Shown here piece after piece: positions 23,626 to 32,792 of a DNA stretch of 64,000 bases. The notes beneath the pieces are model-generated. The model was not told where the DNA came from. It saw only the letters and a list, made by a program, of their open reading frames with translations, and ran no database searches. The first letter of the stretch is position 1; every line of letters begins with the position of its first letter. Both the position numbers and the translations under genes were made by a program. Origin of the DNA: Armatimonadetes bacterium UBA5352 (GTDB lineage: Bacteria; Armatimonadota; Zipacnadia; Zipacnadales; UBA5352); NCBI GenBank assembly GCA_002411015.1, contig DHPY01000042.1, positions 1 through 64,000 of the forward strand. The letters run 5' to 3'.

Positions 23626-25980
23626 ATGAAAGCACTGATCGCCGCCGCGGTCGCGTTCGCGGCCGCAGGCGTGGCGTCTGCTGACTATCCGACTCCGGAT
23701 GAGGCGGGCTTCCATCACTGTGCGCTCATCTACGAGCGTGACACGCGCGGGCCGCAGGACCTGGCGTGGTATGTCGCCGACGACCGGGGCTGGCTCTTCG
23801 ACGCGTTCCTCTTCCTCCACCAGCGTGCGCAGAGCGGCGCCGCGACGATGAACGGGATGACGAACCGGGCCGACTGGGAGGCGCAGCTTGACACCTGGTT
23901 CGCGCCCGGCCGCGATCTGCATGCGCTGAACGAGGCGATCGCGGCCGCGAAGCCCGCGCATGGAGCCGTGCCGCCGCGGCAAGTGATCCTCACGATCCCC
24001 TACCCGCACCCGCAAGTCACCGAGTTCGGTGACGTGGACGGCGACGGTGTCTCCGAGAGCCTGGCGACCGAAGAGGGACGGCAGCGTGTCGCGCGGTGGT
24101 ACGTGGCCGAGGCGATCCGGCGGTTCGAAGAGGCGGAGCTGCCGAACCTCGAGCTCTGGGGCCTCTACTGGATGAACGAAGGCGCTTCTGACGCCGACAT
24201 CGCTGTCGCCCGGCAGTTCGCGGGCGCCGTCCACGGGGCGGGCAGGCGCGTGCTCTGGATCCCGTGGTTCATGGCATCGAACTGGCAGCGGTGGCGGGAG
24301 ATGGGCGTTGACGTGGCGATCATGCAGCCCAACTACGCGTTCCTCACGACGCACGGGGGGAGCATCCGGCGCAACCGCCTCGTCGTGAACGCCCGCGCCG
24401 CAGAGCGCGAGGGCCTCGGCGTGGAGATTGAGCTGCCGATGGGCTGGCGGTTGCCGGGCGGGCCGCTGCTCTTCCGGCACTACCTGCGCGATGGCGCGGC
24501 CGACAGACTGGGCTATCAGCAGGCCGCAACCGCCTACTACCTCGGGCGCGACGCCGTCGAGACGCTGGCTACCTCCGCCGACGCCGCCGAGCGCGCGATC
24601 TATGACGACCTGTGCCTCTACGTGCAGGGCGGCGTGGTGGCGGAGCCGGACCCGGCGATCACCTGGACGAGCGGAGGTTCGCCGGCGCGCTGGCTGAGCG
24701 ATCATCTGCAGGACGAGGCGCATCCGCTGCGCGAGGCGGAGGCTCGCGTGCCCGCAAAGCCATGGGGGACGCTCGATGTGATGCTCCACGAGCCCGGAGA
24801 GCCCTGGGTGGGGCTGGTGAGAGTAGAGGGGCAGGCCGGACCGGAGGCGCCGTGGCGGCCGGTCGGCTGGGCGCTACGGGCGCGTGGTGATGAGCGAGAT
24901 CGGCCGTGGCAGGCGGTGACGGTGCCGCTGGAGGGCGTCTGGAGGCGCCTGCGCGTGCGCTTCGAGGGTGACGGCAGGCCGCCGAAGGTCTCCGAGCTTG
25001 CGCTGCAGCCGTGGCTCTTCGATGGCGTCTCCCACCTCGCCTGCGACGCGCCGTATCGCTTCAGCCACCCCGGCGAGGCTCAGTACGGGGACAGCGGCGG
25101 CGAGCTGACCGACGGACTCATCCCGGAGACGGGCTACGCATCCGGCGGGACGGTCGGCTGGACCGGGCCGCCAGCGTGCATCACCTTCGATCTCGAGCAG
25201 CCGATGACCATCAGCCATGCCGAGGTGCATCTGCAGGGCGGCTCGGTGGCGGGCATTAACTGGCCGAAGTCAGCCATCATGTTCGTCTCAAACGATGCGC
25301 CGGCACGGAGAGCCTCCGGGCGCGGTGCCGCGCCCGGGAACCTCACATGGCTCGGCGGCGGACCGGTGGTGGTGGACCTGCGGCGCTCCGAGCGCGACCA
25401 CCTCGGGCACATCGCCTTCCGCGCGGGGCGGCCTGTCACCGGGCGCTTCGTGAGCTTTATCCTTGAGCCGGTCGGGCACCTGATGGTCTCGGAGATCCGG
25501 ATCTTCAGCGGCGGTGAGAATGTGGCTGCCGGGCGCGCATACGCGCTGGCGACCCCGCCGACGCCTGTGCGGGCGCCGGAGAGCTATCCGGATGACGGCC
25601 GCAAGCTCACGGACGGGCAGGTGACGGCATTCGCCCCGCGGATGGTGGTGGGCTGGCGCGATGATGAGGAGCGAACGGTGACGGTGGACCTGCAGAGCCT
25701 CTGCGCCCTCGATGAGGTGCTGGTGTGGACGATGACGGGCTCGCCGATGGGTATCGTGCCGCTGCCTTCGGCGCGCGTAACGGTCTCTGAGGATGGGGTG
25801 AGTTGGCGGGAGCTTGGCGAGGCGCCGGTGGAGGATGCGCCTGCGAACCCGTCGACGCCCTGCGCGTGCCGGGTGGGCGCTGAGGGCGCGCAGGCACGGT
25901 ATGTGCGGGTGACGGTGCGCCGGGAGGCGGGATGGGCGATGCTCTCGGAGATCGAGGTGCGTGGGGAGCGCGTTGAGTAA
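23626..25980 (+). CDS. DUF4855-containing secreted protein with discoidin-like domains
   Basis: A 784-residue exported protein; the ATG at 23626 has GGAGG six bases upstream and opens a signal peptide ending GVASA. Residues about 25-360 match DUF4855 as I know it: the tryptophan/tyrosine-rich opening, LELWGLYWMNEGASD, GRRVLWIPWFMAS and VDVAIMQPNYAF, which suggest a TIM-barrel glycosidase-like fold. Two regions after residue about 480 look like F5/8C carbohydrate-binding domains (each has a DGL or DGQ turn and VTVDLQS-type strands). It starts 32 bases after the split glycosidase gene and is probably in the same operon. Enzymatic activity has not been defined for this family to my knowledge. 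Confidence 0.8.
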   Translation: MKALIAAAVAFAAAGVASADYPTPDEAGFHHCALIYERDTRGPQDLAWYVADDRGWLFDAFLFLHQRAQSGAATMNGMTNRADWEAQLDTWFAPGRDLHALNEAIAAAKPAHGAVPPRQVILTIPYPHPQVTEFGDVDGDGVSESLATEEGRQRVARWYVAEAIRRFEEAELPNLELWGLYWMNEGASDADIAVARQFAGAVHGAGRRVLWIPWFMASNWQRWREMGVDVAIMQPNYAFLTTHGGSIRRNRLVVNARAAEREGLGVEIELPMGWRLPGGPLLFRHYLRDGAADRLGYQQAATAYYLGRDAVETLATSADAAERAIYDDLCLYVQGGVVAEPDPAITWTSGGSPARWLSDHLQDEAHPLREAEARVPAKPWGTLDVMLHEPGEPWVGLVRVEGQAGPEAPWRPVGWALRARGDERDRPWQAVTVPLEGVWRRLRVRFEGDGRPPKVSELALQPWLFDGVSHLACDAPYRFSHPGEAQYGDSGGELTDGLIPETGYASGGTVGWTGPPACITFDLEQPMTISHAEVHLQGGSVAGINWPKSAIMFVSNDAPARRASGRGAAPGNLTWLGGGPVVVDLRRSERDHLGHIAFRAGRPVTGRFVSFILEPVGHLMVSEIRIFSGGENVAAGRAYALATPPTPVRAPESYPDDGRKLTDGQVTAFAPRMVVGWRDDEERTVTVDLQSLCALDEVLVWTMTGSPMGIVPLPSARVTVSEDGVSWRELGEAPVEDAPANPSTPCACRVGAEGAQARYVRVTVRREAGWAMLSEIEVRGERVE

Positions 25981-26188
25981 CCACCGGAGAGACACGGAAG
26001 AGCGAGTACCAGGTGGCGGTCGGTCTGTGGCACGGGCGTCTCGCCCGCGCGGCCGTCCGCCGTTGCCGTTCCGTTCGTAGCGACGGGCTTCCAGCCCGTC
26101 AACCGTTCGGAGGCCTGCGATTGAGGGAGAGGCGCGGCAACGGCTGCGAGCTGGAAGGCTGCCCCACGAGGTGGGCAGGAGACGGAGA
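25981..26188. repeat. intergenic segment with two GC-rich hairpins
   Basis: The gap before the MFS gene contains two short perfect palindromes: CGGGCG/CGCCCG around TCT (26033-26047) and GACGGGCT/AGCCCGTC around TCC (26082-26100). An inverted copy of the CTTCCAGC core lies further on (GCTGGAAG, about 26148-26157). This looks like the small dispersed palindromic elements common in large Armatimonadota and Planctomycetes genomes. A related pair of hairpins occurs at 54925-55006. Confidence 0.45.
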
Positions 26189-27418
26189 GTGACAGCTACG
26201 GATTGCCGCACTGAAGAGCCCGAAGAGATCGCAGACGCAACGCCCACCCCTGTTGCCTACCGGCGCCTGATGGTCGCGTCGGTCGTGTGCATGCTGATGT
26301 TCGGCGCGGTGCAGGTGCTGCCCGCGGTGGCGCTGGATGTGCTGGGCGAGGACCTCGGGCTCAACTTCGAGCAACGCGGCCTGCTCTTCAGCATACGCAT
26401 CGCGGCGGCGCTCCCGGCCCTGCTGCTGATCGGGCACTTCGCCGAGCGGCCGTTCAAGCGCCACGTGCTCTCGTGGGGCCTGATGGCGATCGCGCTCGCG
26501 CAGATGCTGATCGCGCTGGCCTCAAGCTACGCGGGGCTGTTGTGCGGGGTAGTGGTCTCCGGGATCGGCCTCGGCGTGGTCGAGGCGATCGTCAACCCGC
26601 TCCTCGTGCAGTTGCACCCAAGCCGGTCGGCGTGGGCGCTGAACATCATCAACGCCATCTTCGCCCTCGGGCTGGTTGTGGGCGCGCTGAGCACCGGGGA
26701 GCTGCTGCAGGCGGGCTTCGGCTGGCGGCTGACGTTCTGGCTGTGGATGGTCCCGACGCTGCTCGCGGCGGTGCTCTACCTGACGCCGCACTACCCGGCG
26801 CCCTCACCGACCTCGGACAGCCGCCACGTGCGGCCTGATGTCGGGGGCTTCGCGGCCAACCCGCTCTTTTGGATGCTCGCGGCGGCGATGGTCTTCGGGG
26901 GAGGCTGCGAGTCCGGGCTGACCTCGTGGGCGCCGAACTTCGTGGTCGAGGAGCTTGGCGCGTCGGCCCGTGGCGGCGCGTGGGCCACGATCCTCTACGG
27001 CAGCTTCATGGCGATCGGGCGATTCGGCATCGGGTCGATCTCCGGCGCCGTCAGCCCGCTTCGGATCATGCTCCTCTCCGCGATCTTCTGCGGCGCCGCG
27101 ACGCTCGGGCTGGCCTTCGCGCCGCACCTCTGGGCGGCATGGCTGCTGTTCGGGCTGGGAGGCCTCTTCGTCTCCTGCTTCTGGCCGACGCTGCTCGCCG
27201 TGGGCTCCGATCAGATCTGTGTCGGCTCGATGTCGCTGCTCTCGCTGCTGGCGACCGCCGGCATCATCGGCTCGGTGGTCGTGCCGTGGGTGATCGGCGC
27301 GCTCGGAGACGCAGTCGGCCTCCGCGCGGGCATCCTGGTGCTGCCCGCGTCGATGGTGCTGCTGATTGTGATGCTCGTCATGATCGGCCGGCGTGTGCAC
27401 GCCCGCTCCGTCACCTGA
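26189..27418 (+). CDS. major facilitator superfamily (MFS) transporter
   Basis: A protein of about 409 residues with some twelve hydrophobic helices typical of MFS carriers. The first helix starts at about residue 28 (MVASVVCMLMFGAVQVLPAV). The loop after helix 2 is not the canonical GxLaDrxGrr but reads GHFAERPFKRHV, and helix 4 has SGIGLGVVEAIVNP. The C-terminal half begins with ANPLFWMLAAAMVFGGGCES. I chose the GTG at 26189, with AGGAG seven bases upstream, over the GTG at 26171. It ends 8 bases inside the convergent HEAT gene. Setting suggests uptake or efflux of sugars or oligosaccharides, but MFS substrates cannot be read from sequence. Confidence 0.85.
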   Translation: MTATDCRTEEPEEIADATPTPVAYRRLMVASVVCMLMFGAVQVLPAVALDVLGEDLGLNFEQRGLLFSIRIAAALPALLLIGHFAERPFKRHVLSWGLMAIALAQMLIALASSYAGLLCGVVVSGIGLGVVEAIVNPLLVQLHPSRSAWALNIINAIFALGLVVGALSTGELLQAGFGWRLTFWLWMVPTLLAAVLYLTPHYPAPSPTSDSRHVRPDVGGFAANPLFWMLAAAMVFGGGCESGLTSWAPNFVVEELGASARGGAWATILYGSFMAIGRFGIGSISGAVSPLRIMLLSAIFCGAATLGLAFAPHLWAAWLLFGLGGLFVSCFWPTLLAVGSDQICVGSMSLLSLLATAGIIGSVVVPWVIGALGDAVGLRAGILVLPASMVLLIVMLVMIGRRVHARSVT

Positions 27419-28439
27419 CCGTCAGCGCCTCCAGCCGCACAGGCCGCCAGATCCCTCCCGCAGCCGCGCTATTGTATACGCGCACGGTGATCTGATTGGG
27501 CTCGCCCCAGCGGATCGCATCGGTCACATCAACGCGGAAGGGCTTGTTCCAGCCCGACGGCCCGATGGACTGGCCGCCAACGTAGGTGCCGTTGATCCAC
27601 ACCCAGCAGTCCTCATCCACGCCCTCAAAGGCCAGCTCTGCCGCCACGTGCTCATGCTTCGGCGGCAGGTTGATCTGCCGGCGATACCAGGCGACCCCGT
27701 TGTACCCGGCCTCCCAGGCGATCTCGATCTCGATGTCGCGCCAGCCGCTGTCGTCGAACTGTGGCATGAACCACCCGTCGCGGTGCCCGCGCAGGCGCGT
27801 GTCGGTCTGGAACCGCCAGCCATCGCGCGGGAGCGGCATCTGGAGGGCCACCTCGATCCGGTCGAGGCGGTCGGCCATATCGGGGCGCTCGCGCAGCGGG
27901 ACGCGCTCCGGCGGCGTGACCTCGAAGGGTGTGGCCTCCGGGTCGAGCGCGAGGAGCCTGAGCACCGCCGGCCGGTGCACGCGCGGCGAGGGGTCCTTCT
28001 CCGCGACCTCGAGCAGCCGGATGATCTCGGGCGTGCTGGGCTCCATCGCCAGGAGGATCCGCACCGCGATCTCCCGCACGTACTCGTCCTCGCTCTCCAT
28101 GGCGCGGAGCACGTAGGGCATGGCCTCGGGCGTTGCGTCGCCCGCGAGCGCGAGCAGCGCGGCGCGGCGAACGATCACGTCATTATTGTCGAGCGCGCCA
28201 TCGAGCGCCTCACGCGCAGGCGCGCCGATCGCCGCCAGCCCGCGTACGGCTGCTCGCCGTACGAGCGGGCTGTCATCCTCAAGCGCCCGGCTGAGCAGCG
28301 GCACCGAGGAGGCGCCGCGGGAGACTGCCTTGAGCACGCGGTTGCGGCGCTGAGCGACATCATCGGGCGCGGCCGTGATCGCTGTCGGGATGGCGGTCAG
28401 GACCATGCACACGGTGAGGAAGCCGATGGTTGCTCGCAC
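27411..28439 (-). CDS. secreted HEAT-repeat/jelly-roll fusion protein
   Basis: A 342-residue exported protein: signal peptide (1-23, AITAA), then about four to five HEAT-like helical repeats (about 45-190; PLVRRAAVRGLAAIG, VIVRRAALLALAG, EYVREIAVRILLAM, PRVHRPAVLRLLAL). A jelly-roll domain like the sugar-binding domain of GH2 enzymes follows (about 215-342; AWYRRQINLP, CWVWINGTYVGG, NQITVRVYN). It has no catalytic barrel, so it is probably a binding or scaffold protein. GTG start with GGAG upstream. The combination of an exported HEAT solenoid and a GH2-type lectin-like domain is unusual. Confidence 0.78.
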   Translation of the reverse strand: MRATIGFLTVCMVLTAIPTAITAAPDDVAQRRNRVLKAVSRGASSVPLLSRALEDDSPLVRRAAVRGLAAIGAPAREALDGALDNNDVIVRRAALLALAGDATPEAMPYVLRAMESEDEYVREIAVRILLAMEPSTPEIIRLLEVAEKDPSPRVHRPAVLRLLALDPEATPFEVTPPERVPLRERPDMADRLDRIEVALQMPLPRDGWRFQTDTRLRGHRDGWFMPQFDDSGWRDIEIEIAWEAGYNGVAWYRRQINLPPKHEHVAAELAFEGVDEDCWVWINGTYVGGQSIGPSGWNKPFRVDVTDAIRWGEPNQITVRVYNSAAAGGIWRPVRLEALTVR

Positions 28440-28693
28440 AGAGATCTCTCCTTCTCGACGCTGACATGCGGCCCTGCCCGGTCCCCTTCCTCGTGGGGGC
28501 GCGCCGGCCCTCCCCCGTCGTTGGCTGCATCACCTCCGACGTCTGCAGGGTCGACCACCGCGGGTATTCCAGCGCGGGCAGCGGGCCTCCTGCATGCCAC
28601 ACGGCTCGGCCGCTGACGAAGGCCACCGCTTACGCCGGAGGGAACTACCGCAGCGGCGAAGCAGTGTGGCCCGAGCATGAGGAGTGAGTCCGA

Positions 28694-31600
28694 ATGACGC
28701 GGTACCTGATCGCGCTGATTCTGCTCTCGGGTGTGGCCGCATCCGCCCAGAGCACGTTCTTCTATGGTTTCGAGCAGTCCGGGGAGTTCGCTCAGTACGA
28801 GGGGCTGCAGAGCCCCGATGCCACTGCCGAGATCGTCGCGCCCGGCGCGGATGGCGATGGCCACTGCGTGCGCTTGACCTCGCGCGACCGCACGCGCTAC
28901 TGCACCCTGAGCATCGCCGGGCCGATGCCGGTGGTCAAGAACCTCGTGCTCTCGTTCGACTATCGCGCGGAGATCGAGGAAGGCGTCACCGCCAACTACC
29001 TCGGCATCCTGTTCTTCTACGAGGACAACTCGCAGTTCGGCCGCTTCGATCAGCCCTTCACGGACGAGTGGCGGCATGTGGAGGTCCCGATAGCAGGGCT
29101 GACTTCGCCGAATGACGGCGTGCTGGCGGTGGGCCGGGAGTTCGCGAGGCTCAACCTCTACGGCCGCGCCCCCGACGAGGGCGCGCTCATGACCGTCTGG
29201 CTCGACAACATCCGTCTGGAGGTCGCGGAGGCCAGTACCGCCATCAGCGAGCGCGTCGAGACCTCATACGCGAACCCGCCGATGTTCACCTGGGCGCTCG
29301 CTCCCGGGGAGAGCAGCGGTCAGAGCCGCCTGCAGTACTCGCGGTCGCCGGAGTTCCCCGAGGCCGAAACAGTCACCGTCACCACCGACTGGAGCTTCCA
29401 CACCCCGCCCGCGCCGCTTGAATCGGGCGAGTGGTTCTGGCGCGTCTACTCGGAGACTGAGCTGACCGAGGGCTGGGGCGAGATCCGCCGCCTGCTCATC
29501 CCGGAGGAGGCCCATCGGTTCGCGACACCGCCGGTGGATGCGGAGGCCGTGGCGGCGCTTCCTCGCCCGCGGCTGATTGATCTTGCCGCCGAACGGGCGG
29601 CGCTCGATGACGCCGGCATCGCGAGTCTCATCGCGCAAGCCCGGGCATCGGCGCAGCAGCCGATCCCCGAGGACCCGCCGATCTGGGTGGAGGGCGATGA
29701 GCGCTGGCCCGCGTGGATCGACTGGTATGGCAAGGTGCACGGTGGCATCACCAGCCGCACCGGTAGCCGCCTGGAGGTCATCGCGCAGCAGGCCGCCATC
29801 GCCAACAGCGATGAGGTGCGCGACTGGACGCTGGAGCTTGCGCTTGCGGTGGCGGCCTGGGATCCGCAGGGCGGCAGCTCAGTGGATCGCGGCGACATCG
29901 GCGCCCAGCACGTCCTGCGCGGGCTGAACGCCGCCTACGATGTACTGCGCGACTACGCCAGCGAGGAGGACCTGGCGACCATCCGCGGGGCGCTGATCGA
30001 GCGCGCGGAGGGCTTCAGGGCGAGGCTCCTGCCGCTGCGGGGCGATCCGCAGAACAACCACGCCTGGCTGTGCGCGCTCGCGCTGGGCCAGAGCGGCCTG
30101 GTGCTCATCGGCGACTACGAGCCCGCGCACGAGTGGGCGGAGTACATCCGGCAGCTCTACCTCGGCCAGTTCCTCTCAGGCCTCGGCTTCGATGGCGACA
30201 ACAATGAGGGCCTCAGCTACTGGTCCTACGGCCTGGGCTTTGTCATCGAGTACGCGGACATGATGCGCACGGTCTGCGGCATAGACCTCTACCAGCAGCC
30301 GTGGCTGAACCAGACCGGCCGCTTCCCGATGTACTGCGCACCGCCCAGCGCGTGGGGAGTGTCGTTCGCCGATACCGGTCTGCCGAACCACGGCATCAAG
30401 GGCCCCTACAGCCAGAGATACGTGCGGGAGCTTGGCGAGCGGACCGGCGACCCCTACGCGCTCTGGTACGGCGGCGCGCAGGACCCGGTGGACGGCATCT
30501 CCCCGCAGCCTCCGGTGGACTTGCCGCAGTCGCGTCATTACCGGCTCATCGGCCTCGGCGTGGCCAACACCTCGCTGGTTGACGGCCGTGAGGGCGTCAC
30601 CGTCGCCATGCACTCAGGACAGTATCAGGCCGGCCACCAGCACGCCGACCAGAACGCCTTCGTCATCAACGCCTACGGGGAGAAGCTGGCGATCGACTCG
30701 GGCTACTACGACTGGTACGGGAGCCCGCACTTCAAGGAGTACTCGACGAAGACCGAGGCCCACAACAGCATCCTCGTCGGCGGCAACGGCCAGGCGGTCT
30801 TCCGCAATGGCGCCGATGGCCGCATGTCGGCGTGGTTCGATGGCGCCGGGCACACCTGGATGGTCGGCGACGCCTCCGATCCGGATGTCTACGATGGGAA
30901 GCTGACGCGCTTCGACCGGCGCATCCTCTTCATCAAGCCGGGAGTCGTCGTGATGCATGACCTGCTGGCGGCGCCGGAGCCCGCGAGCTTCCAGTGGCTA
31001 CTGCATACTGCCGCGCCGATCGAGCTTGACGAGACGCGACAGGCGCTCGATGTGGTCTCAGGCGAGGCGGCGATGGGCGCGGTGATGCTGCGCCCGGCCG
31101 GGCTCTCCTTCGGCATCACCGACCGCTATCCCGTCCATCCGTACACGGGCTATGGGACGGTGCTTGTGCCGGAGGATGAACTCGCGCAGGAGTGGCACCT
31201 GCGGGCCGAGGCGCCCGCAGCCAGCGAGCGGGAGTTCCTGACGGTCTTCGACATCCGCCGCAGCGGTGACGAGGCGGCTTCTACCCGCGAGATCGCCTGC
31301 GAGGGCGGCATCGGGCTGCAGGTGACACGGAACGCTGAGCGGACGACCGTGCTCCTCGCGCCAGATCGCGACCCGGTGGCTCTCTCCTCGGAGTATCTGC
31401 AGGCCGATGCTGAGAGCGCCTCCGTGACCACCGATGGCGGCGCAGTGACCTCTGCCTGCGCCATACAGGCGGACGGCCTTCGCTGGCGCGGAGAGGTGCT
31501 GCTCGCGACCGACGGTGCGCGCGCTGACTGCAGCCTCGTGGTGACTGAGCAGGGGAACGTGGCGGAGATCGCGCTTGCCGAGCCGACGACCGTGCGCCTC

Positions 31601-32521
31601 ATGGCGCGGCCCGGACGGCTGATCGTTGATGGCGAGCCGACGGCGGCGCGTTCGACGGCCAGAGAGCCGCTCAGTCTCTCACTGGCGGCCGGCTCGCACA
31701 CGATCGCCTGGGGCGGCCGGCCTGAGCAGGCGCTCTCGCACGCGCTGGAGCCGCTGGAGATCCGCCTCGGAGACAAGGCCTCTCAGCTTCAGGGCTATGC
31801 GCGACGCGATGTGCGCGACCTCCGCAGCTACTGGTGGGGACCTGTCGAGCTGCCGACCGCCGATCGCTATGAACTGCGCATCGAGGCCGCAGGTGAGGCG
31901 CCGCGCGTGACGTGGGATGGGCGAGGCGTGGAGCTCACCCCGGATGGCGACGCGCTGGTGAGCGTGCTCTGGGACCAGCCCGGCGCGCACCACATGACGA
32001 TCAGCGCCGCGAAGCCGCTGAGGTCAGTCACGCTCACGCCGCAGCATGCCAGCACTACGGCTGCGGAGATGCTGCCGAAGGAGTGGGCGCCGCCGGCAGG
32101 AGCGGTCCTGCACGAGGCCGAGGACACCGCCGAAGAGGGCGCGATCAGGGGGCTCGTGGTGGAGAAGATCGGCGCGTCCGGCGGCGTCGCGCATACTACC
32201 TGGGACAGCCCCGGTCAGTGGGCCACGTGGCGGATCGAGGTGCCCGCTGAGGGCAACTACGAGCTGCTGATCCGCACCGCAAGCGTCTACGACCGCATCG
32301 CCCGCAGCCTGGAGCTTGACGGGGAGCTGCTGCAGATCGCCTCATTCGGCTCGACCGGCGGCTGGTGCCGCGCAACCGACGACTGGCGCTGGTTCCGCCC
32401 GATGGCCGAGGACGGGGAGCCGCTCACGATCCATCTCACACGGGGCACGCACCTGTTGCGCATGGAGATGCTCACGGGCTCGATGAACCTCGACCTGTTC
32501 GCGCTGGTGCCGGCTCGGTAG
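28694..32521 (+). CDS. secreted heparinase II/III-family protein with several binding domains
   Basis: A 1275-residue exported protein with a signal peptide at 1-18 (GVAASAQS). Residues about 20-175 form a carbohydrate-binding beta-sandwich, and about 195-265 a fibronectin-III-like or Ig-like domain (SGEWFWRVYSETEL). About 300-600 is an alpha/alpha toroid (NNHAWLCALALGQSGL, NEGLSYWSYG). The heparinase beta-sheet domain has the motif AGHQHADQNAF near residue 648, followed by KTEAHNSILVGG. A C-terminal CBM6/35-like domain (about 1125-1275; EDTAEEGAI, GQWATWRIEVPAEGNYEL) completes it. The family degrades uronic-acid polysaccharides. GAGGAG precedes the start. It is divergent from the HEAT/jelly-roll gene, with a 254-base spacer in which I see no other signal. 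Confidence 0.87.
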   Translation: MTRYLIALILLSGVAASAQSTFFYGFEQSGEFAQYEGLQSPDATAEIVAPGADGDGHCVRLTSRDRTRYCTLSIAGPMPVVKNLVLSFDYRAEIEEGVTANYLGILFFYEDNSQFGRFDQPFTDEWRHVEVPIAGLTSPNDGVLAVGREFARLNLYGRAPDEGALMTVWLDNIRLEVAEASTAISERVETSYANPPMFTWALAPGESSGQSRLQYSRSPEFPEAETVTVTTDWSFHTPPAPLESGEWFWRVYSETELTEGWGEIRRLLIPEEAHRFATPPVDAEAVAALPRPRLIDLAAERAALDDAGIASLIAQARASAQQPIPEDPPIWVEGDERWPAWIDWYGKVHGGITSRTGSRLEVIAQQAAIANSDEVRDWTLELALAVAAWDPQGGSSVDRGDIGAQHVLRGLNAAYDVLRDYASEEDLATIRGALIERAEGFRARLLPLRGDPQNNHAWLCALALGQSGLVLIGDYEPAHEWAEYIRQLYLGQFLSGLGFDGDNNEGLSYWSYGLGFVIEYADMMRTVCGIDLYQQPWLNQTGRFPMYCAPPSAWGVSFADTGLPNHGIKGPYSQRYVRELGERTGDPYALWYGGAQDPVDGISPQPPVDLPQSRHYRLIGLGVANTSLVDGREGVTVAMHSGQYQAGHQHADQNAFVINAYGEKLAIDSGYYDWYGSPHFKEYSTKTEAHNSILVGGNGQAVFRNGADGRMSAWFDGAGHTWMVGDASDPDVYDGKLTRFDRRILFIKPGVVVMHDLLAAPEPASFQWLLHTAAPIELDETRQALDVVSGEAAMGAVMLRPAGLSFGITDRYPVHPYTGYGTVLVPEDELAQEWHLRAEAPAASEREFLTVFDIRRSGDEAASTREIACEGGIGLQVTRNAERTTVLLAPDRDPVALSSEYLQADAESASVTTDGGAVTSACAIQADGLRWRGEVLLATDGARADCSLVVTEQGNVAEIALAEPTTVRLMARPGRLIVDGEPTAARSTAREPLSLSLAAGSHTIAWGGRPEQALSHALEPLEIRLGDKASQLQGYARRDVRDLRSYWWGPVELPTADRYELRIEAAGEAPRVTWDGRGVELTPDGDALVSVLWDQPGAHHMTISAAKPLRSVTLTPQHASTTAAEMLPKEWAPPAGAVLHEAEDTAEEGAIRGLVVEKIGASGGVAHTTWDSPGQWATWRIEVPAEGNYELLIRTASVYDRIARSLELDGELLQIASFGSTGGWCRATDDWRWFRPMAEDGEPLTIHLTRGTHLLRMEMLTGSMNLDLFALVPAR

Positions 32522-32556
32522 CCCCACGGCTTGATCGAGAGGAAGGCCAAGTACCC

Positions 32557-32790
32557 ATGCTCGCCGCTCGCGGGATCATCATGGCGCTGCTGGCCACGCT
32601 CGCATCGCGGTCCCTCGGGGCGCAGTGCTACCTGTCGCCGAGGACAGCGGCGCCCCCCCCGGGACCGCTATGGCGCCGTGGCGGAGCATCGCGCAGGCCA
32701 ACGCCATGCTGCAGCCCGGCGACGAGGCGATCTTCCTGCCCGGCGATCACCCCGGGCTCAGCCCGAGCGGTCAGGCGGTGCGGGGGCGCC
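32557..32790 (+). pseudogene. 5' remnant of a secreted right-handed beta-helix protein
   Basis: ATG 32557 follows GAGAGGAAGG and encodes a signal peptide (MLAARGIIMALLATL...SLGAQ). After that the reading frame slips: the next frame encodes VAEDSGAPPG and then WRSIAQANAMLQPGDEAIFL. This is the standard opening of pectate-lyase-like parallel beta-helix proteins (usually YYVSPxGSDxxxGT, then PWRSIxxAxxxxxPGDxV). The homology ends at about 32780, where the convergent sialidase gene begins. So it is a truncated, frameshifted relic, probably cut off by a rearrangement that joined it to the sialidase locus. Confidence 0.6.
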
Positions 32791-32792
32791 GA

